Source: Deroplatys truncata
Lineage: Eukaryota; Arthropoda; Insecta; Mantodea; Mantidae
Direction of reading: 5' to 3'
Length of the DNA: 64,000 nt
Assembly: GCA_030765065.1 (NCBI GenBank)
Contig: CM060975.1
Coordinates: 164,086,993-164,150,992 of the forward strand
The notes beneath the pieces were generated by a model. The model was not told the origin of the DNA. It was given only the letters and a program-made list of their open reading frames with translations, and made no database searches. Position numbers and translations under genes: made by a program. Positions 48,818-61,700 of the stretch are shown one piece after another; position 1 is the stretch's first letter; each line of letters opens with the position of its first letter.

Positions 48818-49652
48818 GATGCATTCACATGACTTCTCTACCTGCTATCGTTTATTAGTGGGTATACAGACTATTCTTACTAAAGATTATTTTTCTGTCT
48901 ACTATATTCTAATCCAAATAAGCCTTTGCAGAAATAGCTACATCACACATTTAGTTTTACATACAAAGGGAACAGCGATAGTCAAATGTTTAAGAACTGG
49001 ACGCTATACGCTGGCTTTAAAATTCGATACCGTTTCCATGCAATCGCGAAAAACAACTGAATGTTCATAGGAATAACCAAGAAATGAACACTTCGAATCC
49101 TTAACAACGGGTACCTCAGAAATGGCTTACGCCACCACAAAACTTACTTGAAATAATTTGTGTGTATTAAAGAGATTTACATTTTTGTGTAGTATGTTTT
49201 CGTCTGTCGCTTAACGTTTACCAGTTATAACAAAATTTCTTCCAAATGAAGTGGACTTCACAGGCTATTACCGGAAAATTCAAGACATACATTATATTTG
49301 CCATGTAAATATCTTTAATTAACGGTATTCGATTAAAATCGTTAGAGTCATTAGAGAATTAGCGCTATTTAGAAAATAAAGAAATTCGAAAAATCTTCCT
49401 GTCGCATCTTTGTAAGGTACTGAACCTAACCGAGCTTGGTATTTCTCCGACTTTTCGTTTTTGAGTTATGCTATTCACAAACATACACACACACGCACAC
49501 ACACATACATACAAACACACAATGACCTTTCTCTAAAAATCCTTTTTTTTTATTCAGGGGCCCACAGAACATGTGTTTCCAGTGAAATCTTGATATCGAA
49601 TTTTTAGGTGAAATAAAATACTTCCTGTACTATACGTAGTAGAGAAAGTAAA
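48818..49652 (-). mobile_element. ACTTTCTC-family element, near complete
   Basis: It runs from GATGCATTCACATGACTTCTCTACC to TACTATACGTAGTAGAGAAAGTA. A CA-rich stretch lies at 49480-49520. Non-coding. Confidence 0.72.
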
Positions 49653-49794
49653 AACAAGGCAATTTATTTGACATTAATTAAGCGAAGCTTTAAACGTAAC
49701 TAGAAAAAGCACTGTTTTAGCATGATATTTTTAATTTTATGCTGTTTATATTCATAAGTAACTTTTAATGTAAATATTTGCCAAAAAGAAATAT

Positions 49795-50490
49795 CTGATG
49801 TATTGCACTTACATAACTTTCTCTACTCCTGTCCAACCTTACAACCTATTTTTACAAACGCTTATTCTCCGTCTACTTCATTTTAATCCAGATAAACACT
49901 TGGAGAAAAGTATGCTAATTTTGTTGTAGTTGCAAGGAGAATATGGAAATACAGTGGGCTTTAAGCGATAGTCAAATATTTTAAGAGCTGTTTGCTATGT
50001 AGAGCATTCCAGCCTCTTTGCATGTTCAGGACATAAAAAGCGAATAGTTAAGCCATAGTTAAGCGATTAATCGATAGACGGAAACATACTAGACAAAAAA
50101 CGTAGATCTCTTTAAAAAAACAAATTTATTTCAAATAATTTTTTTTGTGTGTGTAACGTAAGCCATTTCTTAAATATCCGCTATTAAAGGTTCGAAATTT
50201 TCATTTCTTGGTCATTCCTTTAAAGTGCTTTTAACATTCAGTTAATTCTCGCGATTGCATGCAAACAGTATAGCATTTTAAGGCCAGCACTTAGTGCCCA
50301 GTTCTTAAACATATGACTATCGTTTTCTCTTTGAGTCTGTAACTAAATGATAATGTAGCTATTTCTACAAAGGTTTAGTTGAATTAAAATGCAGTGGATA
50401 GAAAAATAAGTTTGAGTAACTAATTTGTATACCCACTAATAAGCGATGGAGGGTAGAGAAGTTCATGTGAATGCATCACATCAGATTTTT
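49795..50490. mobile_element. Chimeric head-to-head ACTTTCTC-family copy
   Basis: Left part (49795-50035) is in reverse orientation, starting TCTGATGTATTGCACTTACATAAC. Right part (50040-50490) is forward, ending AGAGAAGTTCATGTGAATGCATCACATCAGAT. Both ends are therefore the same family terminus, forming a natural inverted pair. Confidence 0.62.
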
Positions 50491-51170
50491 TACAATATTT
50501 TTTTCGATTCTCCCATGTATCAAAATTGAAACTTTGCACACACGCAATCTTCTAAGGCGCGAGTCCATGGTCTGCATGATGGCCTGATAAACGATCAAGA
50601 AGACAGTGACACTGTTTTCTTCCGATCGGACTTTTTGGTGACATGGGATTCTAATTGTCTTGCTGGCAGGTGCGCTACTTTGGATTCTGCTTGATTACGC
50701 AAGTATTCGATAAGCGATTAATCTAATTTCAACGTTAAGCTTGTGTTTCAATAAAGAGAAGCGCCTGTGTGCAGAATTATCTCAGAAACTGTTCATTTCG
50801 CTTCAACAATCTCTGTATTGAAAAGTTAGCATTTTCATAAGCTGTATTTCAGAATCTATGGAAAAAACAGAGTGGAGCTGATTATTTGCGGAAAATCTGA
50901 TATTTTCAGAAACGAAGATTTTCAAGTCATCTAGTGAACAAAACGGGATGAAATTGGAATTAAAGTAAAAAGAGTTCAATTATTTTCCTTTGTTTATTCT
51001 TCAGAAAAATCTATATTAGCAAAAATGTACATCCCAGTGCTATTTCTACTCGGTTTGTTTCCTTCAAATCCTCGCATATAGGCTTCAAATCTGCATGTTC
51101 ACATGTGGAACGATGGACGTTATTAACCGTCCCATCTCTTATGTATAAAAGCTAAAAATTGCATCATATC
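50490..51170. other. Intergenic, nothing recognised
   Basis: No repeat family seen elsewhere in the window, no long frame, no RNA-like structure that I can identify. Confidence 0.6.
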
Positions 51171-51600
51171 ATATCCTCTACCGTTTACCTGTGATAAGTG
51201 TAGGAAATTCTGCATCAAGATTTCACCGGTAACACGTTTTGAGTCAAATGATTCCAAAAGATAAAGCACTAGTGCGTCCTGTGTGTGAAAGGCATAACTT
51301 TAAAAGAAAGAGTCGAATAAATACTAAGTTTCATCCTTGTGAAAAATCGCTTAAGCGTGCGAGGCAAAAATTTTCAGAAAAATTCCCTCTTCAAAAAAAA
51401 AAACAAAAAAAAACTGTACTTTAGATGTATAAAAGTTTATTCATCTTCTATTTTCTAAAAAACGTGACGTGTCACTAAGAATTCGATTAATATATCATAG
51501 GTTTGATATATTAATGTAATGACAGAATGCATTCCGAAACTTTTTTTTGGAATAGACACTGAATACCTTTTCATCTTCAAGGAATTTGTTGGTTTGATAT
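51170..51600 (+). mobile_element. Diverged ACTTTCTC-family copy
   Basis: Recognised by TCAAGATTTCACCGGTAACACGTTTTGAGTC, the GTGTGTGA remnant, AAAGAGTCGAATAAATACTAAG and the following A-rich part. The ends are eroded. Confidence 0.5.
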
Positions 51601-51807
51601 ACATGAAGGGGTAGAATGTCACCTCTTAGGTGATTCCGTAATCAGCTTACTAAGTTCTATGTATGTAGATCAACTTGTGATTCTATGCACAAAGGCGAAT
51701 GAAAATTATAATAAAATATTAATCTGCGAACGCTTATTTCAACACAGCGATCTTTCGCGTTTTTTGTCGCATTATAATTCTCACACAGGGAGATAATGAC
51801 AAGTGTT

Positions 51808-52130
51808 CGCTTTTAAGTTCCATTTAAAGCCCACCTTTAACTGCAATGGTCTTATAAGTGGCCTTTCCTTTGGAACATATTATTGCCTATAGGCAATGGT
51901 TTTAACTCATATTCGCTTGTCATTTGGTTTCTAGCAAACTTTGGGTTTTTAATAGTAGATCATACATATATTCACACTCTCATGCATACTTAAAGCCTGG
52001 GGAGGATAGGAAATTATCTTGATTACAGAAGAGTTCCCACCCCCAGCCCCAGCCCCAGCCGGGAAACGAACTCGGGACCCTCCGCACAGCAGACAGGTGC
52101 TCTACCGACTGAGCTACGGAGCCAGCCGGC
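51808..52130 (-). mobile_element. tRNA-derived SINE, family 2, reverse copy
   Basis: The minus-strand head GGCTCCGTAGCTCAGTCGGT is followed by a short tRNA-like region and GGTCCCGAGTTCGTTTCCC, then CCCAGCCCCAGCCCC in the plus reading. Its 3' body matches 4220-4320 (GCCTATAGGCAATGG on plus). Confidence 0.75.
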
Positions 52131-52387
52131 AAGTTTTATTGAAGCGTATGATCAAACTAAGCAATACTTTTTGTTATCTTTATTCTCTTTCTTAAATGTG
52201 TTGCTTCTCCACTATTTAGCATTTTTAACCCGGATTTATGACATTGCAACAGCGCTGAACCCCTCAAAACAAGCCACGCACGACTGTTATTTAGAAGCTC
52301 GCTTTCATATCTTTGTTATATACACCGTTACCAACATTTTAAGTCTTATTTATTTATTTATATTTATTTAGTATTCAAACAAAAATA

Positions 52388-52425
<38 letters not shown>
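52388..52425 (+). repeat. (TTA)n microsatellite
   Basis: About 12 units between two stretches with no recognised gene. Confidence 0.9.
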
Positions 52426-52429
52426 GTCT

Positions 52430-53240
52430 CTTGTACTAGGTGTTAAATGAAACAATATAAAACGTAAATTACATTTCCTCTCCTTTTTTAGTAAAATACC
52501 CATTTCGCTTTATTTGTCTTCACTGAAAACTTTTGTAACTGATAGTAGTAAAGGATTGCACCATTTCCTCTTCTTTCTCCTCTGCAATAGGAACTTGCAG
52601 ATTGCGCATAGCATAACTTCCGTCTTGGTGATGCTTGTTGAATTGCCCAAGTCTGTATGTAATACTTGTGAACTACAGATTTACTTTTCTACATGGCACG
52701 TAACATATAAAATGTAGGGATGACCTCTGACTATTATTTGAATAGAAGAAACAGAAAAAGAAGAAGAAAGAAAATTGGCATAAAAATAAAAGTTATTTAT
52801 AGCTTAGACTCTATTCATGCGTATAGCCAGCCATGCATCCTGGCAGGAGATAGAAAAACTATAATACTTTATGTGAAAAGTCAAGAGATTTAAGTGTTTT
52901 GGGCTGGTCCTAAAACATATTGTCTTGTTACTCCTGATGAGTAGTACGAGTGCCCCTGAAGAAATAAGATTAATTATTGGAAATTAGTAGATGTGTCTTT
53001 AATCTTGTGAAAGTTTACTAGAGAACATCAGCTGGACCAGTACCTTTAACCCTCATTTGTAGGATTATAGTATGCATGTATGGCAATTGTTTTAGTTATA
53101 TTCAGTGTTAAAAGCTTAACGAGACAACGAAATGTGCAATCTGCAAGTTGACACACAGTATGCCACGAAAAGAATATGCAACTCCAAACAGTCGCCAGTC
53201 GGGGGAAGAGTAATGCTGACAAGACCTGCTATACAAACAA
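52430..53240. other. Intergenic, nothing recognised
   Basis: Only short frames without known domains; an A/G-rich stretch at 52745-52775. Confidence 0.55.
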
Positions 53241-53244
53241 AAAT

Positions 53245-54085
53245 ATGTTGTACATTCACACGACTTTCTTTGTCTATTGCTTATTAGTGGATATATAAAT
53301 TATTCTTACGAAAGTTTATTTACTGTACCTATATATAATACTAATCGACAGAAATTACAGAAATAATACATTCCGTTCCTATACATACATAGGGAATAGC
53401 GATAATCAAATGTTTTAGAACTGGACGATATACTCGTATGCTGGCCTTGAAATTCCATAGTTTTTTCCATTATATCGCGAGAAACATCTGAAAATCGACA
53501 GGATTTTAAAAGAATGAATGTACTAAACACATCGAACCATTAATAACGGATATCTCGGAAGTGGCTGATGCCACAAAAAGTTATTTGAAAGATGGCGTGT
53601 TTCAAAGAGATCTACATTTTTTGTGCAGTATGATTTCGTCTATCGCTTAACGTTTACCAGTTATACAAGATTATATAAAATTTCTTCCGAATGAAAAGGG
53701 TTTCACAGGCTATTCCTAGAAAATTCAAGGTATAAATTTTATTTGCCATGTAAATATAGAAATCATCATGTAAATGATGTATGATATGCCATATAAATCA
53801 TCAAAAATTTCTAAAAATGTTCCATTGGCTGGTTTGTGGTGGAGGATTGTATTTAAAATCTTTGTGTCCAGTCTTTGGAAGATATTGATCTTAAATACCA
53901 AGTTTTACTTTTTTCGTTTTTTGTTCACATACATGCACACTCACTCACACACACACTAATCTTTTTCTAAAATTGCTTTTTTTGGAAGTGTCTCAAAACA
54001 TGTATTTGCGGTGAAATCTCGGTATCGAATTTTTGAATGGAATACAATACTTCCCCTACTTACTATATGTAGCAGAGAAAGTAAT
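53245..54085 (-). mobile_element. ACTTTCTC-family element, near complete
   Basis: It runs from GTACATTCACACGACTTTCTTTGTC to TTACTATATGTAGCAGAGAAAGTAA. CA-rich segment at 53936-53956. Confidence 0.7.
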
Positions 54086-54147
54086 AAATTCATCATATAA
54101 AAGAAGTCATAAATAGATCCCAAATAAGCAATCAAAGCTCTACACTT

Positions 54148-54154
54148 GTAGTAT

Positions 54155-54210
<56 letters not shown>

Positions 54211-54232
54211 CTAGTAGTAGTAGTAATAGTAG
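54148..54232 (+). repeat. (GTA)n microsatellite
   Basis: The longest simple repeat in the window, about 28 units with a few interruptions. Confidence 0.95.
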
Positions 54233-54499
54233 TGGTATTTATTAAGTACTTATTATTACATTAATTGCATAACACAGTCGGATGGGTCATAAGACCGTAC
54301 ATGCTCTCTAGAAAAATACCCGGTCTGTATACGTGACTTGCAGAATCGACCAGAAACAACTATGTTTATAATCACCACATTATATACATACATATAAAAT
54401 TGAAAAACACTCTGAATCACACACGCAAACACACACACACACACACACAAACACAATGCGCAAGCACCACATATATTTAAAGAAAATTTACATAAACAC

Positions 54500-55345
54500 C
54501 CTATCTCTTAGTACACATACTTTCATTAAGTATGTGCCTAAGCTTGGCCAGGTTTGGCTGTTTAGAATCAAGTCCCAGCATGCTGCCCTCCGTCTGTTGG
54601 AAGTCAAAAATACTTCCGGTAATAATTTTTTCCTAATACTCTCCGTCTGCACGCATGCTGCCAAAATATGCGTCCTCTTCATGTTCCCCGCATAATGGGC
54701 AAATCCTCCTGCCATCATCATCAGCAATCTCGCGAGCTTTCTACCCTTCCAACCTAAGCCATGCTATTCCCGTCTTCTGTTTTATATTTAATTCCAAATA
54801 TATGTTTCCTTACCCCACCTAGTGTTTATTTCATTTTGTGGCTCCAATGTTGATCTTTGTCTACATTCAGACTCTATTTTCTGCCTGTTTATATCACAGT
54901 TCTGCCTGTTTTTGACTTTTTTCACGGCACTGTGAGTATTTTCATTACCCCCTTGCCAGATATCGTTTAAGCCTATTTTTGATAATTCCCGTTGTAACCC
55001 CGCCGCCCGCCATTTTGGATGCTCTATGTTGTTCATTTGATGACGATAACATATGGCCCTCAGTGTTGTTTGATCACCTTTAATTATTCGCAACCAGTAC
55101 ATAACTACATTTAGTTTAGCAAATACAGCATCTTCCCAGCATCCTACCTCACGAAGAACTCCGTAGTTTGAAGTACCCCTCCCTAGAATGCGCTTCCAAA
55201 AATTACATTGTACTTTATTTACATTATCCACCCTCTCCATCCCCACACTTCACTGCCGTATACTAATGAGGACCTAACCGTTGCTTCATACATGGTCTGT
55301 AAAGTTTTTACTGGCATATCTGGTACCCGGGTCAATATCCTTAAT
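54500..55345 (-). pseudogene. LINE 3' end: reverse-transcriptase C-terminus and zinc knuckle
   Basis: In shifted minus-strand frames: MPVKTLQTMYEATVRSSLVY, GSEVWGW, then NKVQCNFWKRILG ... VMYWLRIIKG (55246-54788), and CPLCGEHEEDAYF near 54700. This order is known from the C-terminal part of insect non-LTR retrotransposons. Frameshifts and stops are present; the 5' part is missing. It is not functional. Confidence 0.65.
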
Positions 55346-55504
55346 ACTATATATAAGTGTATGTACAAAGTGTATATTTGTACCCTTATATGTTTATGTG
55401 GTAAATTTGTAGCCGAGATTACCATAGATGTTCGTTTTGGGTATGATTTAGTTATACACTTCAGTTTTATTGTATGTATTAGAGACAGAGACTCGCACAA
55501 TAGT

Positions 55505-55830
55505 GATAGCAATATGTTGCAAGCATCCGAAATGAGGTTCCTAAGATCAGTTAAAGGCTGTACTAGGATGGAGAGAATCAGTAATGAAGATATAACAAGG
55601 AAATCAGATGTGGGATCACTGGAAGAAAGAGTATATTATTTTAGGAAGAAGTGGATAGAACATCTGGAAAGACTGGATAGTAGCCGTATCCCTAAGAAAA
55701 TATTAATGTATAGACCAAAAGGAAGAGAAGGCCAGGGGACATCGAAGAAGCGCTGGAAAGAATCTCTGTGAACCGGAACAGGCTAAAAACCTAATCCTTC
55801 AAATGAAGAAGAAGAAGAAGAAGAGGATGT
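55505..55830 (+). pseudogene. LINE 3' end fragment, opposite strand
   Basis: The plus strand reads ASEMRFLRSVKGCTRMERIS, NEDITRKSDVGSLEERV, KKWIEHLERLDSSRIPKKIL and GREGQGTSKKRWKESL, then a stop and a (GAA)n tail (55805-55824). This is the C-terminal signature of a second non-LTR retrotransposon group (RTE-like, by resemblance). It is 5'-truncated, as is usual for LINE insertions. Confidence 0.7.
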
Positions 55831-55924
55831 ATATACTTCTTAAGGTTTATTTCACAGGTGAGAGGGGGAGTGCATATTAAGCATCTCTTGTATATAATGC
55901 ACGTAATTTTATCAGTTAGCCTTT

Positions 55925-56785
55925 TTTACTTTCTCTACCACGTAGGTACTTACTAGTAAGTGGAGAAGATATTGCATTATATCCAAAAATTGGATATCGA
56001 GATTTCACCAGAAATACATGTTTTGAGGTCCTGAATAAAAAAGAAACTTTTCAGAAAAATACCCATGTGTGTGTACGTGTGTGAGTCTGTGAACTGTATG
56101 ACTCAAAAGCGAAATGTCGGATACATACCAAACGTGGTATGTAAGTTCAATACCCTCCAAAGATGAGTCATGAAGCTTTTCAAGAAAATTTTCCCACCCC
56201 AATTTTTTTGATTTTGTGAGAAATGACTAAGATTTTGATTAAAATACCATATATTAAAGATATTTACATGATAAATAAAACGCAAATCTTAAATTTTCTG
56301 GGAATAGCCTGTGAAGTTCTCTTCATTCGGATGGAATTTTATATAATTTTATATAACTGGTAAACGTTGAGCGGTAGATGAAAACATAGGCTACACAAAA
56401 GTTAGAGATCTCTTTAAAACACACAATTTATTTCAAATAACTTTTTATAGTATAAGCCATTTCCAAAATATCAGTTCTTACTAGTTCGCATTATTCAATA
56501 CTTTGTTATTAATTTCAAGTCCCGTCGATATTCAGTTATTTTCGCGATGTCATGGAAACAGTATGGAATTTTAAGATTAGCATATAGCGTACAGTTCTTA
56601 AACATTTGACTATCGCTGTTCTCTTTGTATCTTAATGAAATATGCAATGTAGCTATTTCTGCAAAGGTTTATCTTGATTGAAACGAAGTAAAAAGAAAAC
56701 CTTTCGTAAGGATAACATGTATAGCCGCTAATAAACGATAAATGGTAAAGAAAGGCATGTGAATGTAACACATCAGATTTTTTAT
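55925..56785 (+). mobile_element. ACTTTCTC-family element, near complete
   Basis: It starts TTTACTTTCTCTACCACGTAGGTAC and ends AAAGGCATGTGAATGTAACACATCAGAT. The terminal inverted GTAGAGAAAGT is worn to GGTAAAGAAAGG. Confidence 0.7.
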
Positions 56786-56789
56786 ATAA

Positions 56790-58370
56790 TGATGCTTCAA
56801 GTAATTTATTATCTCTCTGTTCATGTGCTAAAGCTCCACCTACGGAGTCAAAAGGTATTTAACCCAGGATTATCTTTTAAAACATTCCTTCTTTTCCCTG
56901 TCTGAACTTTAGAATATACGCTCAAACCGTAGGGGAATATCTCGTCAAAGATCACTAACAAAGTTCTAGAAAATCAAAAGCCAGAACAAGAACAAGAAGA
57001 ACGAAAGTAAGTAGCAGGAAGGAATACAAAGAAGATTAAAAGGGTAACAGAGAGAAAAATACATAAAAAAAGAAAAAGGAAAAAATAACGTAACGGAAAA
57101 ATATATTTGGAACCATTAAATCACAAAGCAAAGAAAAGCCAGAAGACAAACCGGAAGAGGCAAACTCTGGAAATTGTTTTTGAAAAAGCAAACTAGATCC
57201 TTCATCTGTGCTACAAGAACGAATACATTTCGGGCATATCCTCTTGTCCAGGTTCCTGTAACATTTTGCAAACCTACGGAGGATTTGTTTTGCAATATTC
57301 GATAGTTGCAACTTCATTTTGTCTTTATCTAATTATTTTGTGGCCTATCTTATTTGCATATGGATATATTTGGACATTTTTCACCTTATTCTCCGTTTTA
57401 TTGTCTTACTTTAATTTAATAGGGAGGAAAACTCCCCCCTTTTTTGTTGTAATATTATAACTGGATCATTGCATTTTTCAAATCGAAGGAAGATGAAGCG
57501 ATTATAAGAATGGATAAATAAATTATAGTGTTTTACTCGATTCTGAAACAAGTGACGCAATTATTAACAAAACGATACCGCGAATATAAAACTCCCAGAG
57601 CCAGGAAACCGGAAGTAGAGAACAGACAGATAGAGCACTCCAAGGCTGACATCAGTCTGTCTACGTCTCTAAGATCGAAGTTGGTATCCCAGGAGGCATC
57701 CTGATCAGTGCAACAACTCTACCATTACTAAGGGTTAAGTTCCTACAACTGGGTTATAACCAAGAAGGTGATGCAGATGTAGAAATGCGCATAGAAATTA
57801 CTATGTTTCGGAAATCCAAAAGCATTCTTTTCTGAGTTTTTCTCTACCTTTAAGTTCACATCCCCTTGTGACGTGCGTAGTCTAAGTACTTTATCGTAGT
57901 ATCTTGTCTTCTTTATAAGTAGGATTTCATTGTCGGCCTTACTCTTAATATAATCTTCGTAATGGATTGACGTTTTCCCTCAAATTTTAAGAATTTCAAA
58001 TCCCTTAGCTCCCCTATGTTACGCAACATTACTTAATATTCTTTTAGCTAGCATTAAATTAATACGCATTTGCAACCAACTCTGCAACAGATTGTCTGAA
58101 CAGATAGGCTTTGAAATTGTAATTAATCGTTATTCAGATTTGGAAAGACATTTTCCGTAAAAGAACCGTGACAAATTGTATTGTATATACATTCAAAATA
58201 CAGAATACTAACATAAATAATTCATCAACTCCGCAATGCTGTTAGATACAGTAAGAATATCATCAATATCCGAGGCCTGGTGGTTAGAACTGCAATTCTA
58301 GCTAAAGGTTTTCAACTAAGGATTTATTTAAAGTTTGGAAAGGTTTAAGTCAACTCAGTGTTAATTATGT
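56790..58370. other. Intergenic, nothing recognised
   Basis: A/T-rich DNA leading to the 3' end of gene 4. An A-rich patch (56990-57080) creates frames of low complexity. No domain or splice support. Confidence 0.55.
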
Positions 58371-58382
58371 AGTACAAAATAA

Positions 58383-58388
58383 TTTATT
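58383..58388 (-). terminator. Gene 4 poly(A) signal AATAAA
   Basis: AATAAA on the minus strand about 92 nt beyond the stop, in the same context (AAATAATTTATT on plus) as the other genes. Confidence 0.7.
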
Positions 58389-58479
58389 ACCATAACGCTT
58401 ATTACATAACATATTTACAATATTCATATCCCGATCTACAGGCAGTATTGACTTGAATGAAGAATGATAATAGCTCGTC

Positions 58480-58737
58480 TTAGTAAGGTCCTTCCAGCCC
58501 TCCTCTCTGTTGAGGTCCGCCGCGAGCATAGCCTCCGGCGCCGGTATCCTCATAACGGATTCTGGGCTTGTAACCCTCAAGGTCGGCTTCATACTCTACG
58601 ATCTGAAGTCGGCCATCGGGAAGAAGTACTCGGTAAGAACCCTGAGCCTGCTCATCCTGACGGGCTTCTTCCTGGGAGAACGCGGCACCAGATTCAGCAT
58701 CCTCAACTTCGTAGGCAAATTCATAGTTTGCTGGCTC
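58480..58737 (-). CDS. Gene 4 exon 3: R&R chitin-binding domain
   Basis: 85 residues from EPANYEFAYEVED to GGLEGPY-stop after acceptor TTCTGCAG. It differs from gene 3 at a few positions (N/S, A/T, L/V, Q/R). Confidence 0.9.
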   Translation of the reverse strand, partial: EPANYEFAYEVEDAESGAAFSQEEARQDEQAQGSYRVLLPDGRLQIVEYEADLEGYKPRIRYEDTGAGGYARGGPQQRGGLEGPY

Positions 58738-61700
58738 CTGCAGAAGAAGTAGATCAGGATCATCTTAGTGTATTAGCACAGTGAAATGGATTTAAATATG
58801 TTAGCAAGATACGTCAAAAAATGGAGCAGTGACTGCAAGATTCCACAGGAAGTATCTCAGTGCTTTTAGAAATTCTCATTCCTAAAATATCCATCTTTGG
58901 ATGTGAGCAAACAGAAAAGTAATTAAGAAACCCTTAAAAATGTTGCTTAAAAACTGTATTGACAAAATTGGGCGACGCAAAAATTGATTAAAATTAAACT
59001 CTAATGTTTAATGTTTAATAAGAAAATTATCTTTATTTGCTGATCCAATACAGGAACACACATTAGATTTAGTACTACTTACGGCCAGCTCATCTTCGCG
59101 AGCCAAGTTCCTTGCAGAAGCAGCATAACCACCATCAGCAGCGTAAATGGAGTTCGCTGCAGGAACTCCATATTCTGTTGAAAGAGTACCAGATCTGCTT
59201 GTGGCAAAAGGAGCACCATATTGCGCGGAGGGAGCACCACTAAAGTCTCTGCTGGAAGCGGCGGGAGCACCGTACTCAGTGGACAGGGCATCGTCGAAGG
59301 ATCTGCTAGAGGCAGCGGGAGCACCATACTGGCTAGAGAGAGCACCACCGAAGGATCTACCGGAAGCGGAAGGAACACCATATCGGGTTGAGGGAACACC
59401 ACCAAAGGGAGCCGAAGCACCACCGAAGCGGGCTGAAGCTGAAGGAGCACCGTAACCTGTAGAAGGAACGCCGCTAAAGGAATGGCTAGAACTAGAAGCA
59501 CCAAAACGGCTCAGAGCTCCAGAGGCACCACCAATACGCACTGAAGGTGCAGGGGCACCATACTGGTTTGAAGGAGCTCCACCAAATCGAGCTGAAGTGC
59601 CACCAAATCTGCTTGTAGCTTCAGGTGCGCCATACTGAGTGGAAAGAGCTCGGTTTTCAATAATGGGAGCACCGTACTGGCTGTCAGGTGTTCGTGCTCC
59701 GTTCTGATTGGGTGGCAAATAAGAGTTTGGTACTGGAGGTTCTGCAAGGACACCAGTAAGTGTCACTGAGATGAGAAGAAGCAGCATCTGGAAAAAATGG
59801 CAATCACAAGAGTTAGCCAGTGCTAGTCCAATAAGACGATGGCGGTTAATCATACGGGACATTTATCGTTTGATTGTCGAGATCCTAGAGTGGTAACTAC
59901 AGTAACCTTGAAGGAAGACACAAATACTATAAAATATCCGGGAACTGATGCCTGATAATTGCACAGAAACGCCTGATTAGATTCCAGGGTTTTATAAACT
60001 AGTAGTTATTCCAATACATTGTCAAACGACAATTGCTAATCATATTTAAAAATAACTTGTGTGGTATGCTTAATAGAAGGCGGGTTAAATATAATAACGT
60101 CTATAAATATCTCTGAATGCCTGCAGATATGGGTAATCACATGTTGACGTTACTGTCCGAATAGCTCAGGTATTTACAGGACAAGGGCTAGACATAAAAG
60201 TTATTTGTACTTCACGTAAAAATGTTTATTTTAACGGCGGCATTAATTATGAAACAAAGCGAATGCGTTCTTAAAGCTAAAAAAAATTAATTTATCTGAA
60301 CTGCGTCTGGGATAACATGAATCTGTTTTGAGAAGAACAAAGTTTGCCATGATAGTTTTGCTATCAGCTCTATTTCCGAAAGCTTACCTACTAATGGTAC
60401 GTATGACTGTAAAAATTTGGGTAGCTGAAGTAATCATTATTATGGTTTTAAAGCAGGGTTAATAAATAGGAAAGAAGTATAATCTAGCTATGTGTAGATA
60501 ATCAACGAAAGTGGTGCAACTGCAGTTTTTTAGAATAACAGTTTTGGCTAAACTCCAGATATGCTGTGAGAGAACTACATTCTTGATAAAAAACAGTTTT
60601 TTCCCTAGAGGAAATGAACAATGTAGCACTAGATCTTTTGCCAATAAAAAACAATAATAATAAGATCCGTGGTTCAAATCCCGGTTATGGCATTGAATTT
60701 TTCAGTCATCTGATTCTATCTTTCCAACCCTGTCCAACACACGGCTTGTGTGAAAAAACAATTAATTCCAATAATAATAATAATAATAATAATACACTTA
60801 ACAAAACTCTCTGTATTACAATTCCAAATCTATTTGTTAAAGAATGTTTTAAATCCAGTTTTGCTTAAAAATATATTACATAATAGATGAACATTAACTG
60901 TATTATCGCCCTTGATTACTTAGAGAACGTATATTTCGTTCAATATTGAAAGTTACCTGTGTTGCAGGGAGAATTTGTATACTTCCAATTGGTTCACATC
61001 AACAGCTTTCAATGTAAACATAAATCGAAAAACAAATCCCCTAATATGAACGTAAAAGCGGGAAGTGCACGTTTCTAAAACACTTGATTCTTCTTTGTAG
61101 GTTTTTTAAAATGCTATGTGGCTAACACTTATAAACGTTCAACCATGGAGTAGTGTCCCAACTAAGTGGAATAATGTTCTTACTGGATATATTCAGAGAG
61201 TCCAGACTTTTATTAAAGTTTTGAAAATTCAGTTCATCCCTTTTAAGTGTAATTCCCTAGTTACAAAAGAAATTCATAGACAGGAAACAAAGATATTTTC
61301 ACTACAATTGCACACTTTCTGCTTATTGAAATCCTCAATATGAACCCATTTTTATCTCAGATTTAAAAGCAATAGCATTGGCATTTTTAAACTTCGAAAC
61401 TCGTTTCTACCATTAGAAGTTTACAAAACACGAATCTCTTTCTTAACCAGAATATTTGGCAACTGAGGTCGGGTTTATAAAATCAAGTATTGCATTTAAA
61501 AAACAAACTAGTTATTTAGAAAGCATCAAAGCCTAAGTTCTGAATCTGTAAATTCCCTTTTTATATTCATATAACAATACGAAAATTAATAATTTCGGAA
61601 TTCGTGGAATATATATATAGTGCATTGTTGTGAGTATTTATGTTATTATTATTACTATTACTGCTACAAAGAATGGGATATTTGTTGAGCAAAAATTACC

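Noticed and set aside
54148-54232. Regular repeats that might suggest a CRISPR array
   Set aside because: It is a simple GTA microsatellite with no spacers; no cas-like genes exist in the window.
57036-57317. 93-codon minus-strand frame ending in Phe-rich sequence
   Set aside because: The Phe run is only the complement of an A-rich tract; no domain, signal or splice support.
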